Shown here one piece after another: positions 24,766-34,026 of a DNA stretch of 64,000 nt. Position 1 is the first letter of the stretch. Each line of letters starts with the position of its first letter. Origin of the DNA: Anaeromassilibacillus senegalensis (GTDB lineage Bacteria; Bacillota; Clostridia; Oscillospirales; Acutalibacteraceae); the NCBI RefSeq assembly GCF_001261775.1, contig NZ_LN868538.1, forward strand, positions 186,001-250,000. The letters are read 5' to 3'. The translations under genes and the position numbers were made by a program. The notes beneath the pieces are model-generated. The model worked only from the letters and a program-made list of their open reading frames with translations. It was not told the DNA's origin and ran no database searches.

Positions 24766-25770
24766 ATGAAAGCACTTTTTATCGGAGGCACAGGAACGAT
24801 CAGCTCTGCCGTATCGGAACTCGCTGTCAAACAGGGCGTGGAACTCACCCTTTTGACCCGTAGCGGAACCGGCGGACCGAAGGGTGCAGAAATGCTGAAG
24901 GGCGACATTGAAGATGTCGATCAGATTGTTTCCCTTTTGCGTGGACGAACCTTTGATGTGGTAGCCGACTTTGTCGCCTATACGCCGGAGCAGGCCGCAC
25001 GGGACATTGAGCTGTTTCACGACAAAACGGAACAATACATTTACATCAGCTCCGCTTCCGCTTATCAAAAGCCCGTCACAAACTATTTGATCACGGAAAG
25101 CACGCCTCTGTACAATCCCTACTGGCAGTACTCGCGCGATAAAATCGCCTGCGAGGATCTGCTGATGACTGCCTACCGGGTGTCCGGCTTCCCGGTGACA
25201 ATCGTCCGACCCAGCCACACCTACGGCGACCGCAGCGTACCGGTGGCGATCCATGGTAAAAAGGGCAGCTGGCAGGTTCTGGCCCGCCTGCTGGAGGGAA
25301 AACCGGTGATCGTGCATGGGGACGGACTGTCCCTGTGGACGTTTACACACAATACCGACTTCGCCAAGGGCTTTACCGGTCTGATGGGCAACCCGCACGC
25401 AATTGGACAGGCCGTACACATCACCAGCGACGAAAGCCTCACCTGGAACGCGGCGTTTGACGCCATCGGCAAAGCGCTTGGCGTCAAGCCAAATTTGACG
25501 CACATCTCTTCCGATCTGCTAGCAGCGTTTCGTCCGGACCTGCTCGGCACGCTGCTCGGTGACAAAGCGCATTCCGTCATATTCGACAACACAAAACTAA
25601 AGCGCCTTGTTCCGGACTATTGCGCTACCACGCGGTTTGACCAAGGCGTAAAGCGCACAGTAGAATACGTCCTATCCCACCCTGAATGTCAGACGCCCGA
25701 CCCGGATTTTGACGCCTGGTGCGACAAAACCATTGCCGCATATTCCTCCTGTATTCTTAATTTCTGTTGA
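24766..25770 (+). CDS. NAD-dependent epimerase/dehydratase (extended SDR)
   Basis: 334 residues from MKALFIGGTGTISSAVSELA; AAGGAG upstream selects this ATG. Rossmann nucleotide site GGTGTISS, catalytic-type Ser/Tyr region YISSASAYQKP, with no clear YxxxK, so catalysis may be altered. WTFTHNTDFAKGF is typical of this clade of sugar-nucleotide-epimerase-like proteins. It stands alone, with a strong hairpin following. Substrate unknown. Confidence 0.75.
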   Translation: MKALFIGGTGTISSAVSELAVKQGVELTLLTRSGTGGPKGAEMLKGDIEDVDQIVSLLRGRTFDVVADFVAYTPEQAARDIELFHDKTEQYIYISSASAYQKPVTNYLITESTPLYNPYWQYSRDKIACEDLLMTAYRVSGFPVTIVRPSHTYGDRSVPVAIHGKKGSWQVLARLLEGKPVIVHGDGLSLWTFTHNTDFAKGFTGLMGNPHAIGQAVHITSDESLTWNAAFDAIGKALGVKPNLTHISSDLLAAFRPDLLGTLLGDKAHSVIFDNTKLKRLVPDYCATTRFDQGVKRTVEYVLSHPECQTPDPDFDAWCDKTIAAYSSCILNFC

Positions 25771-25818
25771 TCTTGTAAAACAGTCTGGCTCCTCGTGCGT
25801 ATTTTACAGGATAAGAGT

Positions 25819-25848
25819 GATTCCCCCCGCCGTAGGGCGGGGGGAATC
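25819..25848. terminator. Strong hairpin between convergent genes
   Basis: GATTCCCCCCGCC (25819-25831) pairs perfectly with GGCGGGGGGAATC (25836-25848) across a 4-nt loop, between the convergent epimerase and P-ATPase genes. The following T tract (CAATTTT) is short. Confidence 0.6.
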
Positions 25849-25880
25849 GTCAATTTTGCCAATGATCACACAGACTTTTT

Positions 25881-28499
25881 TTACGAAACAAACGCTTTTT
25901 TACGATCCTCTTTGCGCTGTTTTCTGCGTCGTGCACGCTTTGCCAGCGCCTTTTCCACCTCCACTACAAACAGCGGAACCAATGCCAAGGCCGCCACGAC
26001 CAGCCATTGCATGGGCGCCAGGGAAGCGGTCTTGAAAATACGGGACAGCGGCTCAACAATGATCACACTCAACTGCAACGCGATGCAGGCGATTGCCGCC
26101 AACACCAGCTTTTTATTTTTAAAGATTCCAGCCCGAAAAACAGATTCAGAGGAACGCATATTAAAGGTATGCACCACTTGGGAAAAGCTGAGAACCGCAA
26201 AGGCCATTGTCCTGCCGATGATCGGCGCCGCGGGATCCACATCGAAGAAGATACGCCCGATGCTGTACGCCAGCAGTGCCAGCGAGCCGATCAGGCAGCC
26301 TTCCACAATGATGTTATAGCCCATTCCCCCGCCAAAAATGCTCTGTGTGGGCTTGATTGGCTTGCGCTCCATAACGTCACGGTCAATCGGCTCCACACCC
26401 AGTGCCAGCGCCGGCAGGGAATCTGTAACCAAATTGACCCACAGCAGCTGAATGGCCAGCAGCGGCGTCGGCAGGCGCAGCAGGAAACTGACAAACACTG
26501 TCAGGATCTCGCCGATGTTGCAGGATAGCAGGAAATGAACCGTCTTTTTAATATTTTCGAAGATACCGCGCCCTTCGCGTACTGCCGCAACGATTGTCGC
26601 AAAATTGTCGTCCGTCAGAATCATGTCCGCGGCGGCTTTGGCGACATCCGTACCGGACTGCCCCATCGCGCAGCCGATGTCCGCCGTCTTTAACGCGGGC
26701 GCATCGTTGACGCCGTCTCCCGTCATGGCGACCACCTCGCCGCGCGCCTGGAACGCCTGCACTATCCGCACCTTATGCTCCGGTGAAACGCGCGCAAATA
26801 CGGAATACCGGTAGATGTTTTTTGTCAGTTCCTCCTGGCTGGTGCGGTTCAACTCCGCGCCGGTCATGACAGACTGTCCGGGCTGCAAAATACCGAGTTG
26901 CTCCGCAATCGCGGCAGCGGTGGCCGCGTGGTCGCCGGTGATCATCACCGGGCGGATTCCGGCGCGCTTGCAAAGGGCCACCGCCTCTTTTGCCTCGGGG
27001 CGCGGCGGGTCAATCAAACCAATCAGGCCGCATAATTTAAAATTGCGTTCCAGTTCCGTTTTATCCGCCGGCAAAGCGTCTATATCCTTATAGGCAACGC
27101 CCAAAACACGCAGCGCGCGGCGCGCCATCGCATCGTTCTGCCCGGCGGCTGTCCGGCTGGTACAATGGGTCATTAACACGTCGGGCGCACCTTTGGAAAT
27201 GACACGATATCTTCCATTTTCCATCCGGTGCACCGTGGTCATCATCTTGCGCTCCGAGCTGAAGGGGATTTCCATCACCCGCGGATATAAAGCATCCAGC
27301 TCCTTTTTAGACGTAGGGCACGCCCGCACCAAGGCGGCTTCTGTTGGATCCCCGCAAACGACGCCTCCGGAAAAAGAGCAGTTGCTGCAAAGCGCCGCCA
27401 GCTTGAGCAGGTTTCTTCCTTCATTCGAGTCTATCGCCAGTTTTCCGGACGCGGTTGCCAACTCCACTACCGTCATTTTATTTTGGGTAAGCGTTCCGGT
27501 CTTATCCGAGCATATCACACTCGCGCTGCCCAATGTTTCCACCGCAGGCATGCGGCGCACAATTCCGCGCTTCGCCGCCATACGGCGCACGCCAATTGCC
27601 AGCACAATGGTCACTACCGCCGGAAGCCCCTCCGGAATGGCGGCGACAGCGAGACTGATAGAAATCAGGAACATTTCCAGCGGCTGCACATGCTGGAACA
27701 GGCCCATAACAAAGATGACCGCGCAGACAAGCAGCGCCCCGATGCCGAGCCACCGCCCGGTCTGCTCCAGTTTGCGCTGCAGCGGTGTCTGCGGTGCCTC
27801 CTGAGAATTGATCATGTGCGCAATCCGGCCAACCTCCGTCTGCATGGCGGTCGCTGTCACGATGCCGCTGCCATGCCCGGAGGTGACAGAACTGGTCGCA
27901 AACGCCATGTTCTTCCGGTCTCCCAGCGGCGTCCCCGCCGGGTGCGTTTTTTCCGCCTGTTTGGAAACCGGAAGGCTCTCCCCGGTCAGTGCGCTCTCTT
28001 CCGCTTTCAGCTCATAGGCTTCCAGAAGGCGCAGGTCAGCCGGCACCAGATCGCCCGCTTTCAGCAGAACCACGTCGCCTGGGACAAGCGCCGCCGCGTC
28101 GATGACGGATTCTTTTCCGTCACGTATGACCCGCGCGTGCGGGCTGCTCATCTTTTTCAGCGCCTCAATGGCTTTTTCCGCGCGGCTTTCCTGCACCAAT
28201 CCTGTGATGGCGTTGATAACCACAATGGCTAGGATGATAATCGCATCGATGTAATCGTTGTCCTTTTGCAGGTAAGACGTAACAAAAGAAATTCCCGCTG
28301 CAATCAGCAGGACAATGACCATAAAATCTGAAAACTGCGCCAGGAAGCGCAGCAGCAGACTTTTCTTTTTTGGCGGGTCCAATTCATTTTTACCGTACTG
28401 TTTCAGCCGTTCCCGTGCTGTCTGGGTTGATAGCCCTGCCCGTGCGTCTGTGCCGAGACGTTTTTCACATTCCGCTTTTGTCAGGCTTTGCCATTCCAA
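25881..28499 (-). CDS. Calcium-type P-type ATPase (P2A)
   Basis: About 872 residues if translation begins at TTG 28497-28499, which follows AGGAGGG; an upstream ATG would add 18-24 residues. Cation-ATPase N domain (LTKAECEKRLG ... KQYGKNELDPP), TGES loop (ALTGESLPVSK), M4 calcium site PEGLPAVV, phosphorylation motif CSDKTGTLTQNKM, KGAPDVL nucleotide site and TGDGVNDAPALK hinge are all intact. The C-terminal six-helix domain has NLVTDSLPALALG. It should export Ca2+ at the expense of ATP. Confidence 0.92.
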   Translation of the reverse strand: MEWQSLTKAECEKRLGTDARAGLSTQTARERLKQYGKNELDPPKKKSLLLRFLAQFSDFMVIVLLIAAGISFVTSYLQKDNDYIDAIIILAIVVINAITGLVQESRAEKAIEALKKMSSPHARVIRDGKESVIDAAALVPGDVVLLKAGDLVPADLRLLEAYELKAEESALTGESLPVSKQAEKTHPAGTPLGDRKNMAFATSSVTSGHGSGIVTATAMQTEVGRIAHMINSQEAPQTPLQRKLEQTGRWLGIGALLVCAVIFVMGLFQHVQPLEMFLISISLAVAAIPEGLPAVVTIVLAIGVRRMAAKRGIVRRMPAVETLGSASVICSDKTGTLTQNKMTVVELATASGKLAIDSNEGRNLLKLAALCSNCSFSGGVVCGDPTEAALVRACPTSKKELDALYPRVMEIPFSSERKMMTTVHRMENGRYRVISKGAPDVLMTHCTSRTAAGQNDAMARRALRVLGVAYKDIDALPADKTELERNFKLCGLIGLIDPPRPEAKEAVALCKRAGIRPVMITGDHAATAAAIAEQLGILQPGQSVMTGAELNRTSQEELTKNIYRYSVFARVSPEHKVRIVQAFQARGEVVAMTGDGVNDAPALKTADIGCAMGQSGTDVAKAAADMILTDDNFATIVAAVREGRGIFENIKKTVHFLLSCNIGEILTVFVSFLLRLPTPLLAIQLLWVNLVTDSLPALALGVEPIDRDVMERKPIKPTQSIFGGGMGYNIIVEGCLIGSLALLAYSIGRIFFDVDPAAPIIGRTMAFAVLSFSQVVHTFNMRSSESVFRAGIFKNKKLVLAAIACIALQLSVIIVEPLSRIFKTASLAPMQWLVVAALALVPLFVVEVEKALAKRARRRKQRKEDRKKAFVS

Positions 28500-28630
28500 A
28501 TCTCCGTTCCCTCCTGTCCCTTTTCCGCCCGGTGACAGGCGGATACAAGGCATGTTTCTGCCCTTTGTCAATTTATATGAGCCGTTTGTTCCTGCTAGAA
28601 GCCGGAAGCGTATGTTTTCAGGGAATGCTA

Positions 28631-28659
28631 TTGACGCAGCGGAAAAACAACGTTATGCT
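28631..28659 (+). promoter_or_regulatory. Promoter of PAP2 phosphatase gene
   Basis: TTGACG (28631-28636), 17 bp, TATGCT (28654-28659), in the gap between the divergent P-ATPase and PAP2 genes. Confidence 0.5.
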
Positions 28660-28699
28660 TTGATATATACTCTGATATAAAAGAAAAGGAGGCGATGTA

Positions 28700-29233
28700 T
28701 TGGATGCATCCATCATGCAGTTCATACAACAATATTTTCATAACCCTGTAACAGATTTCCTGTTCCCCATCATCACCATGCTGGGGGAAGTTGGCCTGAT
28801 TTGGCTGTGCACAGCCCTGATCCTGCTGCTCATCAAAAAACACCGCAAGAACGGAATTTTACTGGTGGCGGCACTGGCCATTACGTATCTGCTGGGAGAA
28901 GTCATTCTCAAGAACATCATCTGCAGGCCGCGGCCCTTCATGGACGACCCTTCCGTTGCCCTGCTGATCCCTCCCCCCAGCGGCTTTTCCTTCCCCTCCG
29001 GCCACGCTGCCTCCTCCTTTGCAGCCGCGACCATGCTGCTGCTGGTATACCGCAAAAAGGCCATCCCCGCGCTCGTGATGGCGATTCTGATTGCCTTTAG
29101 CCGTATTTTTCTTTTTGTCCACTATCCCAGCGACGTATTGGCCGGAGCGGTACTCGGAACGCTTTGTTCGGTGTGCTTGTATGTGCTCTATTATTCATGG
29201 AAACGAAACCATGTACAAGATATGGTATGCTAG
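28700..29233 (+). CDS. PAP2-family membrane phosphatase
   Basis: 177 residues with TTG start, AAAGGAGG 7 bases upstream. The three-part phosphatase signature is complete: KNIICRPRPF, then PSGHAASSFAA, then SRIFLFVHYPSDVLAG. About five TM helices. Likely dephosphorylates undecaprenyl-pyrophosphate or a lipid phosphate at the outer membrane face. Divergent from the P-ATPase. Confidence 0.88.
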   Translation: MDASIMQFIQQYFHNPVTDFLFPIITMLGEVGLIWLCTALILLLIKKHRKNGILLVAALAITYLLGEVILKNIICRPRPFMDDPSVALLIPPPSGFSFPSGHAASSFAAATMLLLVYRKKAIPALVMAILIAFSRIFLFVHYPSDVLAGAVLGTLCSVCLYVLYYSWKRNHVQDMVC

Positions 29234-29500
29234 ATCATGAATCATCTCATCTCTGGCCATCTTTACTGTATTTTGCACAAACGTCAGTCATTTTATATGA
29301 AAATCCGTTTTTCTGTTCCAAGATTCTTGCTATTCCTCTAAAATTCGACACAATATGTATTCGTGCGACGATGCCCGTTTGGAACATCTAGCGCAAACAA
29401 TTGTTTTGTGGAAAAATCTTTTTTCTTTCTCTTGCTTTATTTTCAATTATACTTTATCATTATAGATGTCACGCGTGAATAATTTTCACAACAGAGAAAA
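29234..29500. other. Intergenic stretch without recognisable gene
   Basis: AT-rich, no open frame with a ribosome-binding site on either strand and no clear hairpin terminator or promoter was seen. Confidence 0.4.
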
Positions 29501-29514
29501 GGAGGACGCAGGAA

Positions 29515-29760
29515 TTGACAAGACATATTGGGGATGTGTATTTGCCAAACACAAACTTGCGGTATTACCTGCTTGGGAATCCAAAAAGAGGATACTGCGC
29601 AAAGATTGTGGCGTACAGAACAGAAGAAGCTTGCGGCGTTATATCCAAAGATTACCGGACAGCAGAAGCGTTTGTCCGCAAGATGCATCGCAATGTTGTT
29701 TTTCCCGGCAATTTGGCGGAACATCTGGTAGATTTTAAATTCAGTAATCATTCCTATTGA
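29515..29760 (+). CDS. Small DUF6514-like clostridial protein
   Basis: 81 residues with TTG start downstream of GGAGGACG. Pattern YYLLGNPKRGYCAKIVAYRTEEACGVISKDYRTAEAFVRKMHRNVVFPGNLAEHLVDF resembles the small clostridial DUF6514 proteins (a beta pair, then helix, then N-x-V-x-P-x-x-L-x-x-x-V-x-D). The match is by memory of pattern, so tentative. Monocistronic; role unknown. Confidence 0.5.
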   Translation: MTRHIGDVYLPNTNLRYYLLGNPKRGYCAKIVAYRTEEACGVISKDYRTAEAFVRKMHRNVVFPGNLAEHLVDFKFSNHSY

Positions 29761-29926
29761 CAAACGTCCATCGATTGACTATACTTTAGAAGGTTAATCT
29801 GCTAGATTTAACCAATTCTCTGGTGTTTTTCCATCGACGCACGCATAAACCGGGGCATTTGGCGAACGATAAGAAACAGCCAGAATTCCATCAAAATGGA
29901 TTTTACTAAAAAAGGAGTCTTTCAGT

Positions 29927-30088
29927 ATGAAAAAGTACGTTTGCACCGCATGCGGTTACGTGTATGATCCTGAAGTGGGCGATCCGGACAGCGGCATCCA
30001 GCCCGGCACTGCCTTTGAAGACATCCCGGATGACTGGGTATGTCCTCTCTGCGGCTTGGGAAAAGATGTGTTTGAGCCGCAGGACTAA
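29927..30088 (+). CDS. Rubredoxin
   Basis: 53 residues: [19 protein letters not shown] ... [17 protein letters not shown]. Two CxxC pairs (YVCTACGY and VCPLCGL) bind a single iron, with conserved Tyr and Trp. Electron carrier for anaerobic oxidative-stress enzymes. AAAGGAG precedes the ATG, and a strong terminator follows 20 bp after the stop. Small but unambiguous. Confidence 0.97.
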   Translation: MKKYVCTACGYVYDPEVGDPDSGIQPGTAFEDIPDDWVCPLCGLGKDVFEPQD

Positions 30089-30107
30089 AATTAAACAAGC
30101 TTGTGCA

Positions 30108-30148
30108 AAAAAGACGCCCGGCGGACACGTTCCACCGGGCGTCTTTTT
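30108..30148. terminator. Bidirectional terminator after rubredoxin
   Basis: AAAAAGACGCCCGG (30108-30121) pairs with CCGGGCGTCTTTTT (30135-30148). A and T runs on both sides allow it to end both rubredoxin and the convergent lipoprotein gene. Confidence 0.88.
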
Positions 30149-30190
30149 CCATCTATTGCAGCAGGGTCTGCCTGTTTGCAATTCTTTTCT

Positions 30191-30574
30191 TTAAACGTTT
30201 GTCATTTCACCTTCAAACAGATTGTTGAGCTTGGGAGCGTCCACCTGGGTAGAAACCAGCAGCTTGCCGTCGCTGCCCTCCCGCAGGTATACCCGGTTTT
30301 TCTGAAGCCAGACCTTTACGCTCCGGGCCTCTCCATTCTGCGTCAGATTGATTTCATAATCCGCGTTCTCCGGCAGAAATGTGCTTTCCTGTGCGGGTTT
30401 TACCGAACGCAGCATTTCGTCCAGAACGTCCAACGGGCCGTCGGCGGTCAGCGTCACCAGAGGGGCTGCTGCGCCGCCTCGATATACCACCGCGGAGGGT
30501 TCCTGTCTTCCACATCCGCAGAGTGCCGTAAAGCAGAGCAGCGTTATCAATCCCATCGCCATCCATTTTTTCAT
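30191..30574 (-). CDS. Small lipoprotein, unknown function
   Basis: 127 residues from MKKWMAMGLITLLCFTALCGCG; the lipobox LCGC places the lipidated Cys near residue 21. The mature part (LDVLDEMLRSVKPAQESTFLPENADYEI ... VYLREGSDGKLLVS) looks like a small beta-sheet domain. Extracytoplasmic, membrane-anchored. No family recognised. Confidence 0.65.
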   Translation of the reverse strand: MKKWMAMGLITLLCFTALCGCGRQEPSAVVYRGGAAAPLVTLTADGPLDVLDEMLRSVKPAQESTFLPENADYEINLTQNGEARSVKVWLQKNRVYLREGSDGKLLVSTQVDAPKLNNLFEGEMTNV

Positions 30575-30722
30575 CGTTCGCCGTCCCCGCCGCGTTTTGC
30601 CCGGGGCGTTCCTCCCTTCGAGTAGATTATTTAAATCGCCTTCTATCAGTAATACACATGATACCGGCAATTTCTTTCAAACCAGGTGACAAATTTCTTA
30701 CAAATTTCTAACGGATTTTTGT

Positions 30723-32666
30723 TTACTTAATCCAACCTTGCTCTTTCATAAATGCCCATGTATGGCTATCTTCCATGCCAGACATCTGATATTGCCCCTG
30801 CTCCAGAGAAATTTTTCCAGAATAGGCGCCGATTAACTCTTTTAATTTGCTGCCTTCCTTTGGAGTAAACAGCCTTGTATCCTTTTCTCCAAGCACTAAA
30901 CTGAGAGCCACATTATCCCCGCGGGTAACTTCCGCCGCTTCCGTGCTTTCCGCTGTTTCCGCATACCGGCCCTTCACCTGCGTCACATCGATATCCAACA
31001 CATCCTGGCGCATCGCTTCCAGCAGCTTTTCGCTCTCCTCCGGGGCCAGCTTATAGGAGACAGAGGTCGTTTCTTTCTCCGGGGTGTAATCCTCGATCTG
31101 CACGCCGGTGACAATCTCCGGTGTCAAATAAAACAACATATTCCCGCTCTCTTTGTATTCCCTGGAATTGCAGATTTCGCCGCTGAGATCCTTCAGCTCT
31201 TTCGGAAGGCCGACGGAATGCGAATCCCGGTAAACATCCCAGTAGGTCCTGGTGAGCGTTTTGCCATTTTTCAGATGATACGTAATGCTGCAAAGCGTCC
31301 CGTTCTGTCGTTCCATGCGGTACGGAAAACCAATTGACTTTTTGAAATCAATTAAGCCCTGATGGTATTGAAGAACCTTCTCGATGTTCTCCGGCTGCAC
31401 CACATGAGATTCCGCTTTTGCAAGCGTATTGTACTTTTCATCTGTAATGTAGAAATGCCAGTCCGTAAAGCTGTCGTAATAAGAGTAATCCTGATAGGTT
31501 ACACTTGCAACCTGGTCTACGCTGGGAACACGATCCGCATAACCGAAACCGCCTGTGCAGACAATGCCGTAGAAGGCTGCGAATACCACCAGAAACACGC
31601 CATAGCCGCCCAGGCTTCGCACCATTCGGGAGAAACCGCGGGAATATACCGCTTCCACAATGATGTGCGCCACCAAAGAACCGATCAGCAGGCCCAGGAG
31701 AAAATTGAGGGTCGTGGAATTGTACCAGTAGAAGATGAGCCCCAGTCCCAGGCCGCCAACCGCGGTAAGCAGAAACCGGATGATCTGCTTGGGAATCGCG
31801 AAGGCAAAGGTGTTTTCTGCAGACTCACTCTTGCGCCTTCTGTATAGATAGACGCACAACACAGCCAAAAAGACCGAAAAAACGATCCACCAAATTAAAA
31901 AAGTGATTTTTTCAGCATCAAATGCCTGGTCAACAGATGAAATTGCTGCAAAAACAGCCGTAAACGGAGAGATGAGCGTTGTCAAAAGAGGTGAAACGTG
32001 CTCCGTATTGAAGCCCGGCAGCAAGCAGGATATCACAAACAGAACGGCCAGGATCAAAAGCGGGTAGGCGATATTGACGCCGATGACGGACAAAACCATG
32101 TCGAGTGTCGTTCCGCTGCAAACCGCCATCAGCACACAGAACAAAAGCGCCGCTGCCAGCATCAGGAACAGCCACAGAAGCACGCTGTATAAATAGCCAA
32201 TATGCGTCCCACTGTTTTCGATCCCATACGACAGACCGACCACCGCCACCACGCTGAAATTGATCAGCAGCGGTACAAAGAGCGTTGTCAGCCCCGCCAG
32301 AAAACGTCCCAGCAGCATGGCGGAACGGCCCACCGGCAGTGCATGAAACAAATCCACGCTGCGTTTATTGTGCATGTACTGGAACAGCGAAACCGCCGTC
32401 AGCAGGACGAACAGCAGACAAAGCGGCGTCACAAAAAAGGTCATGGACGCAAAAGACGTCCGTCTGAAAACATTTGCATATTGTTCCCCCGCCGGTATCC
32501 AGATGTTCATTTCCGTATTGGCAAGGGAAAACCAAACAACGAGCGGAAACGCCAGGAACAGCAGCACCGCCAACAGCGACGTCATGCCCAGGTTCTTCTT
32601 TGACGCCCACAGATACGTGTTTTTAAGTTCGGATAAAAATTTATTTGAGGATGTTTTCGATGTCAT
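30723..32666 (-). CDS. ABC transporter permease (ABC-2 type, with large extracytoplasmic domain)
   Basis: About 647 residues from MTSKTSSNKFLSELKNTYLW. The N-terminal half has about ten TM helices (LFLAFPLVVWFSLA, TLFVPLLINFSVVAVVG, LLILAVLFVISCLL); the C-terminal 270 residues form a soluble domain (DWHFYITDEKYNTLAKAES). Its start overlaps the ATPase gene by 26 bases. With GntR and ATPase upstream it makes a YtrABC-like envelope-stress or export operon. Confidence 0.8.
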   Translation of the reverse strand: MTSKTSSNKFLSELKNTYLWASKKNLGMTSLLAVLLFLAFPLVVWFSLANTEMNIWIPAGEQYANVFRRTSFASMTFFVTPLCLLFVLLTAVSLFQYMHNKRSVDLFHALPVGRSAMLLGRFLAGLTTLFVPLLINFSVVAVVGLSYGIENSGTHIGYLYSVLLWLFLMLAAALLFCVLMAVCSGTTLDMVLSVIGVNIAYPLLILAVLFVISCLLPGFNTEHVSPLLTTLISPFTAVFAAISSVDQAFDAEKITFLIWWIVFSVFLAVLCVYLYRRRKSESAENTFAFAIPKQIIRFLLTAVGGLGLGLIFYWYNSTTLNFLLGLLIGSLVAHIIVEAVYSRGFSRMVRSLGGYGVFLVVFAAFYGIVCTGGFGYADRVPSVDQVASVTYQDYSYYDSFTDWHFYITDEKYNTLAKAESHVVQPENIEKVLQYHQGLIDFKKSIGFPYRMERQNGTLCSITYHLKNGKTLTRTYWDVYRDSHSVGLPKELKDLSGEICNSREYKESGNMLFYLTPEIVTGVQIEDYTPEKETTSVSYKLAPEESEKLLEAMRQDVLDIDVTQVKGRYAETAESTEAAEVTRGDNVALSLVLGEKDTRLFTPKEGSKLKELIGAYSGKISLEQGQYQMSGMEDSHTWAFMKEQGWIK

Positions 32667-33540
32667 ATCCCGCCACCTCCATTTCACTGATAAATACTTC
32701 TTCCAGAGTCAGCGGCAGCACCTCCGCAAATACCGGATGAAGCGCATTGATGTGTTCCAGAATCTCTTCCTGTTTTCCACGGACCACAAGGCTGATGAGT
32801 GAACCGCGCAGGTCCGTCTTTACAATATCCAGTCCTTCAAAAGCGCTGTATTCCGGCATTGGTTTAAAGACTGCCTGTACTTTGTTAATTCCCAGCTTCA
32901 GTTCATCCAGATCGCGCTCAAACAGCACGCCGCCTCTGTGGAACAGGCCCACATGGTCGCATACATCCTCCAGCTCCCGCAGGTTATGAGATGCAATCAC
33001 TACCGTCATACCGCGGTCGGCCACTTCGCTGCCAATGATCCGCTTGAGCAGCTGCCGCATCACCGGGTCTAACCCATCAAAAATTTCGTCCAGTAAAAGC
33101 AGGTCAGGCTGCGTCGCCATCGCACAGATCAACGCTGCCTGGCGCTGCATCCCCTTTGACATGTTGCCAATATTTGTTTTCCGATCGATTGGAAACATCC
33201 CGCAGAGTGCTTCATACCGTCCGTCGCTCCAGTTGGGATACAGCTTTTTATAAAATGCGGCCATGTCGGTCAGCGTCGCCTGCGGCAAAAAATAGGGGTA
33301 GTCCGGAATGAAAAAGATCCTGGATTTTACCGCGGTCTTTTCAAACGGCGCCTCACCGTCCAGCAAAATCTCGCCGCCATCCGGTTGATAAATCCCCGCC
33401 AAAGTGCGCAGAAATGTAGATTTACCCGCGCCATTGCTGCCTACCAGGCCAAACACAGACCCTGACTGAACCTGAAACGAAATGTGGTCCAGCGCCGTTA
33501 TGCGATCAAACTTTTTCGTCAATTCTCTTGCTTCTATCAT
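32641..33540 (-). CDS. ABC transporter ATP-binding protein
   Basis: 299 residues. Walker A GSNGAGKST, Q-loop present, signature NMSKGMQRQ (LSGGQ variant), Walker B LLLLDEIFDGLD, H-loop VVIASHNLRELE. The C-terminal 80 residues are regulatory. Preceded by AAAGGAGGG and the GntR gene 15 bp upstream; drives the overlapping permease. Confidence 0.93.
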   Translation of the reverse strand: MIEARELTKKFDRITALDHISFQVQSGSVFGLVGSNGAGKSTFLRTLAGIYQPDGGEILLDGEAPFEKTAVKSRIFFIPDYPYFLPQATLTDMAAFYKKLYPNWSDGRYEALCGMFPIDRKTNIGNMSKGMQRQAALICAMATQPDLLLLDEIFDGLDPVMRQLLKRIIGSEVADRGMTVVIASHNLRELEDVCDHVGLFHRGGVLFERDLDELKLGINKVQAVFKPMPEYSAFEGLDIVKTDLRGSLISLVVRGKQEEILEHINALHPVFAEVLPLTLEEVFISEMEVAGYDIENILK

Positions 33541-33555
33541 CGTAAATCCCTCCTT

Positions 33556-33966
33556 TTATCTCAGGGGTGTTTCATTCGTTTCTGTTGACGCCGGTCTTTC
33601 ATAGACGTTCTCCACGTGGCGCACCGCTTCTTCTCTCGGCATCCCACAATCCAGGGCGCTCTTTGCGGCGTCCCGCAGTTTTTGTGCCGCCATTTCTTTT
33701 TGCTGAGACAAAGCGTTGATATTTTCTGATATAAACGACCCTTTACCGGGCACTGAATAAATAATGCCATCGCGCTCCAGCAGCTGATAAGCCTTTTGCA
33801 CGGTGTTGGGGTTCACGCCCAACTCCTGCGCCAGCGCACGGACTGAAGGCAGCTGTTCGTTTTCCTCTGCGGCGCCAAGTGCCGCCATGCGCGTGATATT
33901 TTTATACAACTGTTCATAAATTGGCAGCCGGCTCTTGTAATCCAGTGAAAACAACAATTCTCTCAC
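33556..33966 (-). CDS. GntR-family regulator, YtrA subfamily
   Basis: 136 residues (GTG start). Winged HTH: LPIYEQLYKNITRMAALG, QLPSVRALAQELGVNPNTVQKAYQLLERDGIIYSVPGKGSF. The short helical C-terminus without effector domain is characteristic of YtrA-type regulators, which repress the downstream ABC operon. First gene of the GntR-ATPase-permease unit. Confidence 0.9.
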   Translation of the reverse strand: MRELLFSLDYKSRLPIYEQLYKNITRMAALGAAEENEQLPSVRALAQELGVNPNTVQKAYQLLERDGIIYSVPGKGSFISENINALSQQKEMAAQKLRDAAKSALDCGMPREEAVRHVENVYERPASTETNETPLR

Positions 33967-34026
33967 CGTCCTTTCTGTATTATGCGTATTAGTACAGCAA
34001 TACTATAGCACGCAGCACTCTGTCTG

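Noticed and set aside
29443..29763. Minus-strand frame opposite the DUF6514-like gene
   Set aside because: No ribosome-binding site; the plus strand has GGAGG with a TTG start and a family-like pattern.
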